A stretch of 10,981 nucleotides of DNA, taken from NCBI GenBank assembly GCA_003453735.1, contig DMNE01000443.1:12124-23104 (forward strand), written 5' to 3'. Both the position numbers and the translations under genes were made by a program. The notes below the pieces were generated by a model. That model saw only the letters and a list, made by a program, of their open reading frames with translations, searched no databases and was not told the DNA's origin. Positions 6,899 through 10,981 of this stretch are shown piece after piece (within the stretch, counting starts at the first letter, position 1; every line of letters begins with the position of its first letter). Source of the stretch: Nitrospiraceae bacterium (GTDB taxonomy: Bacteria; Nitrospirota; Thermodesulfovibrionia; Thermodesulfovibrionales; UBA9159).

Positions 6899-7171
6899 CT
6901 AAAAGAGAATTTGCAGACCCAGGAAGACCTGAATGACATATAGACAGATGATCAACATATCGAGAACAAAATGGTAAGTTCTCAATGGTGAGTCCAGACT
7001 CTTTTTTTCCCTTGAGATGAGGAATGTAGTGACAATTGCGAACGTGATTAAAGTACCCACTACGAAGTGCAGTGGATATTTCATAACGTGGCCTTGGTCG
7101 AAATAGACGAGGCTCGCTCCAGCAAAGTAACCAATGGGACCCAGGACCGTCATAAGGTGGCCGATCGTCAA
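6899..7171 (-). CDS. Short membrane protein, cytochrome b561/DUF4079-like (possibly partial)
   Basis: About 90 residues with three to four hydrophobic segments: MTVLGPIGYFAGASLVYF, LHFVVGTLITFAIVTTFLI and FVLDMLIICLYVIQVFLG. Histidines within helices (in YPLHFVVG and RTYHFVLD), with an Arg before the second, resemble the heme-ligand layout of b561-type proteins and DUF4079. This is suggestive only. The start is a TTG at 7171 without a convincing Shine-Dalgarno. The frame stays open without ATG or GTG up to a TAG near 7250 and reads LLTEFLTGL just before it, so the real N-terminus may be missing. It could be a small intact heme or quinone protein, or the surviving C-terminal part of a larger one. 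Confidence 0.45.
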   Translation of the reverse strand: MTIGHLMTVLGPIGYFAGASLVYFDQGHVMKYPLHFVVGTLITFAIVTTFLISREKKSLDSPLRTYHFVLDMLIICLYVIQVFLGLQILF

Positions 7172-7648
7172 TCCCGTGAGGAATTCTGTGAGAAGGGGGG
7201 ACTCTGAATAACACCTGAAAGTCGATAGGTATTGTCGTTCGCAACTCTATGAAGATTACGATTGGAATAAGAGACCTCGACAAAGTCCTGCGGCGTTTGT
7301 TTCAGCCACTAATACGCAAAATGGCGCGAGGACAAATATTCATGCTTTCGAGTAGAAATGTTGCCGGCCTGGCACGTTCGTTTTTCCTCTCAACGAACTA
7401 AATAGGCTTAGATAGCGCGCGTGAGTTTCCATTCGTGACAGCTACCGGTCAAATCTGTCGCAGAGAGAAGTACCGGAAATAACTCGCACTGGAAGCCTGG
7501 CTGATAGGCTATGAAGTACCATCTTTGACGTCGAGTTTTGACTTCACCTGCTACACAACACTTTTCAAGAAGATGCAACGCTTAAGATTTCCGAGGGAAA
7601 CACGCATGACGCCTAGAGGTAGTGATTTGTTAGACTTTTGTTCATATA
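7172..7648. other. About 480 bp with no recognisable gene
   Basis: No frame on either strand has a credible start, length and composition together. No RNA gene, strong terminator or repeat array was seen. The first 80 bases may be the eroded 5' part of the b561-like frame. Confidence 0.5.
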
Positions 7649-8152
7649 CTAATTGTCTTTAAGTTTGAAAACGTACCAATTTCCTAAAGCCATCACAATA
7701 AAGAAAACAACCGCGAGACCCAACCAGAAGCTTCTGTGGCTAAGGAAGGTTTTTACACTTAAGATGAGGAAGATTAACGAAAGCACAGCGGTTAGCAATA
7801 AAGTTACTCTATTGCGAGCCCTTGCAAATAGCTTCATGCTTTCGGAAAATGTGAGTCTTATTTCAGTTGCGACAAGAGTTTTCGTAAGCGCTCTTGTTCC
7901 AATTTCCCAAACAATGAACACGGGTAATAATAAAATGAATAAATAGTACGCATAACCAGCAAAGACAAATGCCGCCATTAAGATAAACAAGCAGACATAA
8001 TAATATGCAATAAAATTCCGAATCTTTGCCTCTGTTTTCTTGTCTTTGACAATATATCCTTTTCCCAAGCTGCCCCAGGGATAGAAGAGAGGCGTCCCGC
8101 TCTCATCAACCTTGAAGAGCCTATCACTCATTCGCTTAAAGTAATCAAACAT
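7649..8152 (-). CDS. Conserved-looking four-helix membrane protein, function unknown
   Basis: The 167 residues start with a hydrophilic N-terminus holding the pattern PLFYPWGSLGKGYIV (21-35), which I associate with a family of small uncharacterised membrane proteins that place a short FYPWG..GKGYIV segment before the first helix. Four helices follow at about 46-66, 69-87, 116-135 and 142-162, with a charged loop (ATEIRLTFSESMKLFARARNR) between helices two and three. No signal peptide or catalytic motif is visible. ATG at 8152 lacks a clear Shine-Dalgarno. It stands alone: the flanking gaps are 477 and 238 bases, and AT-rich DNA with a short hairpin lies upstream. Function cannot be inferred. 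Confidence 0.65.
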   Translation of the reverse strand: MFDYFKRMSDRLFKVDESGTPLFYPWGSLGKGYIVKDKKTEAKIRNFIAYYYVCLFILMAAFVFAGYAYYLFILLLPVFIVWEIGTRALTKTLVATEIRLTFSESMKLFARARNRVTLLLTAVLSLIFLILSVKTFLSHRSFWLGLAVVFFIVMALGNWYVFKLKDN

Positions 8153-8390
8153 TGGAAATACATGTGAAGTCTAAAACCAAGAATAGAAGTATTCTATATT
8201 TTTCATAAAGAGTTGCGATTGCCGACACGTTTTCCACCGTAGTCCCTCTGGTGATAGGCTAACCCCCAACGGTACTAGTTACCATTTATAAGCATCATCA
8301 TTTTAACAGATTCAAAAGGTGTTAGGAGGAGTCTTTCCCTCATATTCCGATAGAAATACTGATGTATAAGGATGGAGGCGTTATAGTTTT
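8153..8390. other. Intergenic region with a small hairpin at 8180-8195
   Basis: AGAATA (8180-8185) and TATTCT (8190-8195) form a six-bp stem around GAAG, 30 to 45 bases upstream of the membrane-protein start on the minus strand. It could be an operator. Nothing else is supported here, and no clear terminator follows the nucleotidyltransferase stop. Confidence 0.35.
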
Positions 8391-8924
8391 TTACCTTCGA
8401 AGTTTTACGATAAAGCTATCATACTTTTCTTTAAAGCCTTCCCGAAGAGACCACCGCCGCACCTCCTTCAAGTCTACTTTCTGGGCCTCTGCCACCATAG
8501 TTGCCTGCTCCAGAGCCTGGGGATCATTCCAATGGTAGTAAGCGGCCAGCCGATCTTTCACCGTGTCCGTGGGAGTAAGCAGAACGATTCTGCCATATTT
8601 TGTATTGATTTCGTTTTTGGAATGTATTGGCTCGCTTCCCACTGCAGCCGGAGGGGAAACGAACTCTATAAAAAATGGACAGTCATCTCTCATAAAATGG
8701 CGCGAACTCTCTCGTTGAAATCCGATCTCCTGCAGTGCCTCGGAAATTTCCTTGAGCGCCGCGTGTGAAATAAAATCAAGAGCACCGGAGATGTACTTAT
8801 TGTGAGTGTACATAGAAATGCAAGCACCGCCCACAAGCAGTACATCAATATTTTTCTTTCTGAATGTTTCTACCACTATAGCCGCGAGATCTTTAATATC
8901 AACATGCTTCCAGTCAATTTTCAT
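8391..8924 (-). CDS. Nucleotidyltransferase-like protein (AbiEii/DUF6036 type), altered active site
   Basis: The 177 residues have the layout of small nucleotidyltransferase-fold proteins found in toxin-antitoxin and phage-defence pairs. VLLVGGACISMYT (28-40) is the fold-defining Gly-Gly loop. SGALDFIS (46-53) is where the family usually shows S-x-D-x-D, and FFIEFVS (84-90) supplies the third acidic position (Glu87). LTPTDTVKDRLAAYYHWND (116-134) and the EQA..A...D..EVRRWSLREG tail are typical of the family. Residue 48 is Ala (codon GCT) where the first metal-binding Asp is expected; Asp50 and Glu87 remain. One base would restore Asp. The ATG overlaps the upstream regulator gene by four bases (ATGA), so the two are co-translated. 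Either an inactive partner or a diverged enzyme is possible. Substrate unknown. Confidence 0.75.
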   Translation of the reverse strand: MKIDWKHVDIKDLAAIVVETFRKKNIDVLLVGGACISMYTHNKYISGALDFISHAALKEISEALQEIGFQRESSRHFMRDDCPFFIEFVSPPAAVGSEPIHSKNEINTKYGRIVLLTPTDTVKDRLAAYYHWNDPQALEQATMVAEAQKVDLKEVRRWSLREGFKEKYDSFIVKLRR

Positions 8925-9250
8925 TGTGGCTTGCCGGCTCTCCGAGGTCTTCTCCGCTGCCCATAGAACTTTTCCTTCTCTGCATCGGGAAGGAACTCGT
9001 AGGCGTTTTCGACTAATTGTCTGAGCTCTGCCAGAAAAGGATATCGGGGATTAAATGTATACAACCTCACTTTGCCTATAAGTCGACTTGCAACAACACC
9101 GCTGTCTTCCAGCCTCTTCAGTTGCTGCTGAATCCTGTTTACTGGAACGCCAAACGTTTTTGCCATGCCTAAAGGATAGCCCTCTCCATAGGTGGCGAGA
9201 AAGAAAAAGATTCTTTCAATCATGACATTTCCAAAAAGACCCTCAAGCAT
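8921..9250 (-). CDS. Winged helix-turn-helix regulator of the nucleotidyltransferase module
   Basis: The 109-residue DNA-binding protein starts at ATG 9250 with a strong AAGGAG five bases upstream. The N-terminal half is a winged helix: helices at about 8-21, 26-34 and 37-49 (VNRIQQQLKRLEDSG), then a wing hairpin VASRLIGKVRLYTFNP (53-68). A helical PFLAELRQLVENAYEFLP follows, and the tail is highly basic (GQRRRPRRAGK). The fold resembles ArsR/MarR-like regulators and the N-terminal domain of AbiEi antitoxins. It is the first gene of a two-gene unit, and a nested palindrome covers its own promoter, so autorepression is a sound inference. It probably acts as repressor and possibly as antitoxin for the next gene, which is untested. 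Confidence 0.8.
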   Translation of the reverse strand: MLEGLFGNVMIERIFFFLATYGEGYPLGMAKTFGVPVNRIQQQLKRLEDSGVVASRLIGKVRLYTFNPRYPFLAELRQLVENAYEFLPDAEKEKFYGQRRRPRRAGKPQ

Positions 9251-9259
9251 GGCGGCTCC

Positions 9260-9299
9260 TTACCATAATCATTGGTAATACTACCATGTATTATGGTAG
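9260..9299. promoter_or_regulatory. Nested palindromic operator of the wHTH-nucleotidyltransferase operon
   Basis: Two adjacent palindromes, TTACCA-7-TGGTAA (9260-9278) and CTACCAT-5-ATGGTAG (9281-9299), sit together. The outer arms TACCATAAT (9261-9269) and ATTATGGTA (9290-9298) are also exact inverted repeats. Four half-sites of the form TACCA/TGGTA lie within 40 bases, between the promoter and the Shine-Dalgarno. This layout suits cooperative binding of two dimers of the wHTH protein. Confidence 0.7.
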
Positions 9300-9321
9300 C
9301 TATATCAAGTTATTTTGTCAA
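9293..9321 (-). promoter_or_regulatory. Sigma70 promoter of the wHTH-nucleotidyltransferase operon
   Basis: On the minus strand TTGACA (9316-9321, perfect -35) is followed by exactly 17 bases and TACCAT (9293-9298) as -10. The -10 lies inside the palindromic operator, so bound repressor would block polymerase. Transcription would begin about 35 bases upstream of the ATG at 9250. Confidence 0.65.
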
Positions 9322-9341
9322 GCCCGAGATCAGTGTTTCAT

Positions 9342-9365
9342 AAAGGTGGGGTCGTCCCCTTTTTT
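9342..9365 (+). terminator. Weak hairpin followed by six T residues
   Basis: AAAGG..GGGG at 9342-9351 can pair with CCCC..CTTT at 9356-9362 around TCGT, and the run TTTTTT ends at 9365. It reads as an intrinsic terminator on the + strand, but no + gene precedes it; it may isolate the flanking minus-strand units. The region 9300-9536 otherwise holds no gene I can support. Confidence 0.3.
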
Positions 9366-9529
9366 CGACTTACACCGGGGTGAAAGTGTTTATTTCCAGT
9401 CATACACTTCATATTTCGTCGAAGTAGTAGACGTGTTGGTTACAGGAAGAATCCTTGTCGGGGCTATTCTTCACGAGGCAATGCTAACCGCCAGTAGTCA
9501 GCATAGTGCCAACTTAGGCAAATCTGTCG

Positions 9530-9574
9530 GATTATTTTAATAATCAACACTATAGAAGCGGGTATAAATGGAGC
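9530..9574. repeat. Imperfect 45-bp repeat, copy 1 (partner at 10696-10740)
   Basis: Same-orientation copy of a 45-base segment, 33 of 45 positions identical without gaps and 24 of the first 30. It covers the last codons and the stop of the phosphatidyltransferase frame; the shared part includes ATCAAC and AGAAGCGG. Confidence 0.45.
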
Positions 9575-10060
9575 AGCTTGCTCCGATTTTGTTTGTCTTT
9601 ACAAAAAACCTCCCCCGCAGAAGCAAGACTACACCATTGATGCTAATTATCACACCAGCGAGCTTGGCTATGCGTGTGTGATAACTTGGGATGCATCGGT
9701 ACTTCAGAATCGAAAAGAGAACGGGTACAGTATAGCTTCCTAGGAGAATAAATACAAAAATAATCTCCCTTATACCAGACTAGGCCAGAGCCGCCATACG
9801 CATATAGGAACTGCTAATGAGAGTGCAAGGTCAGCCCAGCTGTCAAGCTTTGTGCCCAGTATCGATGTTTGTGACAACACACGTGCGATCCAGCCATCTG
9901 CTGCATCGGAAAGCAGTGCCAAGATAAGACACACAAGAAAGAGTGTAGCCTCACCACGCCAGGCCAATACAGGTAGTGTAAAGGCCACTCCGAGGCGAGC
10001 TATACTCAGAATATTCGGTACTGTAAGTATTTGCCTGCGTAAAGTGTCCATCTCTGGCAC
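9537..10060 (-). pseudogene. CDP-alcohol phosphatidyltransferase, broken by a one-base frameshift
   Basis: Integral membrane enzyme family that moves a phosphatidyl group from CDP-diacylglycerol to an alcohol. The first frame (GTG 10060 or ATG 10051) gives TVPNILSIARL and the full active-site motif D-x2-D-G-x2-A-R-x8-G-x3-D-x3-D (Asp52, Asp55, Gly56, Arg60, Gly69, Asp73, Asp77), then stops at 9770-9772 after 96 residues. The neighbouring frame continues at once with REIIFVFILLGSYTVPVLF and SYHTRIAKLAG, the conserved downstream helices, to TAA at 9537-9539. The whole span is one base short of 175 codons, so a single base deletion near 9772-9780 explains it. It is a real pseudogene or an assembly error. 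An extended -10 promoter lies upstream. Confidence 0.8.
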
Positions 10061-10085
10061 GTCTCTTGAAAAGTCTCATGTAACT

Positions 10086-10099
10086 GCTTGTTTACAAGC
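10086..10099. promoter_or_regulatory. Perfect palindrome downstream of the phosphatidyltransferase promoter
   Basis: GCTTGT and ACAAGC flank TT, giving six-bp arms. It lies about 26 bases before the GTG start and just after the expected transcription start, so it could be an operator or a leader hairpin. Confidence 0.35.
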
Positions 10100-10112
10100 G
10101 CAATTAATTACC

Positions 10113-10121
10113 ATTATATCA
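10113..10121 (-). promoter_or_regulatory. Extended -10 promoter for the phosphatidyltransferase gene
   Basis: The minus strand reads TGATATAAT, a TGn element joined to a perfect TATAAT. No good -35 is found at 17 bases, as is usual for extended -10 promoters. The start codon lies about 50 bases downstream, in the gap after the DUF2007-like gene. Confidence 0.45.
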
Positions 10122-10148
10122 AGTTCAGTTCTGAGGTAGTACTTTCTT

Positions 10149-10532
10149 TCACTTGGTGAAGAGGTCAAAGAGGAATTTTATAAATGCGACCAAAACGGCT
10201 ATCAACATAAGCCATGCATAAAACTTGAAGCCTTGCTTCGTCTCCTCTGAAGGACCAAAATCCCAGATATCCGGATTTGTTTTAACTTCAAACGGCAGCT
10301 GTTCGAGAACTTCTTGTGCCTTACTGACAAGTCTCTCCGGAACAAAGAGTGTCCACCATAGACCCGGACCCATCGCAGTTGAAATAGGCATAGCCAGTCT
10401 AACTCCGCTTGAGGTGTCCTCTTGCATATAATATGGGATATTGGCTTCGGTGAGTGCATTTGTGGCCATCTCCAGCTCATACCTCTTCCCTGTTTTCAGT
10501 ACAATGACGAAGTTATCATCTGTAGAAGTCAT
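10149..10532 (-). CDS. DUF2007-like protein with C-terminal membrane helix
   Basis: The 127 residues have an N-terminal soluble domain of about 80 residues with the pattern of DUF2007 (putative signal-transducing, GlnB-like fold): FVIVLKTGKRYELEMATNALTEANIPYYMQ (8-37), then a strand LWWTLFVPERLVSKAQEVLEQLP (58-80). A linker NPDIWDFGPSEETKQG leads to one membrane helix at about 103-124. Domain function is not established in the family; an interaction or sensing role is a guess. ATG at 10532 has no strong Shine-Dalgarno, but a perfect TATAAT lies about 45 bases upstream. The phosphatidyltransferase remnant starts 88 bases downstream with its own promoter-like site. Confidence 0.7.
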   Translation of the reverse strand: MTSTDDNFVIVLKTGKRYELEMATNALTEANIPYYMQEDTSSGVRLAMPISTAMGPGLWWTLFVPERLVSKAQEVLEQLPFEVKTNPDIWDFGPSEETKQGFKFYAWLMLIAVLVAFIKFLFDLFTK

Positions 10533-10576
10533 AATGCTGGCAAGAATCCCAACGATTATTGTTTGTAATAAACATC

Positions 10577-10606
10577 ATTATAGATAGCAGATCGCTCAGG
10601 TGTCGG
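10577..10606 (-). promoter_or_regulatory. Candidate promoter of the DUF2007-like gene
   Basis: The minus strand reads CCGACA (10601-10606), 18 bases, then a perfect TATAAT (10577-10582). The -35 matches TTGACA at four of six positions. The leader would be about 35-40 bases. Confidence 0.45.
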
Positions 10607-10695
10607 GTTCAGGAAGAAGTGAACGGTCATCCAGTCATCGTCTAAAGAGGAGTACCGCCAGCAACAAACACAAAAACTATTCCGTGGACCTATCT

Positions 10696-10740
10696 GATTA
10701 TCTTAGAAATCAACGCTGGAGAAGCGGATTCCAGTAGAGC
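10696..10740. repeat. Imperfect 45-bp repeat, copy 2 (partner at 9530-9574)
   Basis: Same orientation as the first copy. It too covers the stop codon and last codons of a minus-strand frame, so both frames end in a similar RF-x-SVD-aromatic tail. Confidence 0.45.
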
Positions 10741-10981
10741 CTTTGGATAGTAATATTTTATTTATTTTTTCCTGATTATTTTCGCATAGTGGACAATAGC
10801 AAGGGCACAGGTTCCCGTAAATGATCGGCAGAATATGCGCTTTCCGCAAATCGTCTCCAAAAAAATTATGTCTTGCAATATCACCAGAGAACCTTCGCCC
10901 CATAGTCGGAGAAAACCCTGTCCGCCGATATAATGGTGGTTCTTCCGCAGAATCTGCGGGTAGAAAATTGAGCAAAAATGG
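10703..10981 (-). CDS. Unrecognised partial frame with a C-x-C-x-C-x2-C cluster
   Basis: A minus frame of 92 codons ends at TAA 10703-10705 and stays open to the window edge, so any start is outside; the only internal candidates are a TTG at 10975 and an ATG in TMGRRFSG. The C-terminal half has GNLCPCYCPLCENNQEKINK, whose four cysteines could bind zinc or an iron-sulfur cluster. No family is recognised. A perfect palindrome sits within the frame at 10945-10959, which argues slightly against coding in that part. Treat as tentative. Confidence 0.35.
   Translation of the reverse strand, partial: PFLLNFLPADSAEEPPLYRRTGFSPTMGRRFSGDIARHNFFGDDLRKAHILPIIYGNLCPCYCPLCENNQEKINKILLSKGSTGIRFSSVDF
10945..10959. 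repeat. Perfect CCGCAG/CTGCGG palindrome
   Basis: Six-bp GC-rich arms around AAT. It lies within the partial frame at the right edge and could be an operator or a hairpin; no flanking T-run is present. Confidence 0.35.

Noticed and set aside
6810..7283. 157-codon minus frame overlapping the b561-like frame
   Set aside because: Rich in Pro, His and Arg with no helices or motif; the other frame has coherent membrane segments.
7500..8265. TGATAGGCTA seen twice (about 7502 and 8252)
   Set aside because: Ten bases shared by chance is unremarkable here, and the flanks do not align.
9286..9540. 84-codon + frame starting in the operator
   Set aside because: The ATG lies inside the palindromic operator, with no Shine-Dalgarno or family match.
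9530..10740. Integron attC sites suggested by GTTGATT/AATCAAC near two gene ends
   Set aside because: The core does not fit the RYYYAAC/GTTRRRY pair, there is no second core at the right spacing, and no integrase is present.

Overview
The window looks like part of a chromosome of a mid-GC Gram-negative bacterium, perhaps an anaerobic or sulfur/nitrogen-cycling lineage such as Nitrospirota or a deltaproteobacterial relative. This is a weak inference from gene content: an ATP synthase accessory pair beside a TorD-type molybdoenzyme chaperone, and a WecB/GT4 sugar pair. No rRNA or tRNA gene or CRISPR array was seen.

Left part (1-3896, + strand): a frame-broken stretch with the 3' end of an unidentified gene leads into wecB (UDP-GlcNAc 2-epimerase) and a GT4 glycosyltransferase, a surface-polysaccharide pair. 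Then comes a compact run torD-like, atpZ, atpI with overlapping ends. The atpB/atpE genes that usually follow atpI are absent. The sequence instead runs into a decayed IS200/IS605-type element (about 4050-4649) whose TnpB-related gene has a 5' frameshift and has lost its middle, while hairpins at both ends remain.

Middle (4800-7171, - strand): ilvA (threonine ammonia-lyase with an ACT domain) has a candidate sigma70-like promoter and is followed by a small zinc-ribbon/one-helix membrane protein. Upstream lies a poorly coding strip with broken small membrane-protein fragments and a short cytochrome b561/DUF4079-like frame, then almost 500 bp with nothing recognisable.

Right part (7649-10981, - strand): a four-helix membrane protein of unknown function; a two-gene wHTH regulator plus nucleotidyltransferase module with an overlapping stop/start; a CDP-alcohol phosphatidyltransferase gene broken by a one-base frameshift; a DUF2007-like gene with a C-terminal membrane helix; and an unrecognised Cys-rich frame running off the edge.

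The most interesting item is the wHTH-nucleotidyltransferase module at 8391-9250. Its TTGACA-17-TACCAT promoter is buried in nested palindromes, and the nucleotidyltransferase has Ala where the first catalytic Asp is expected. The layout resembles an autoregulated toxin-antitoxin (AbiE/MNT-like) operon. The function is inferred, not shown.
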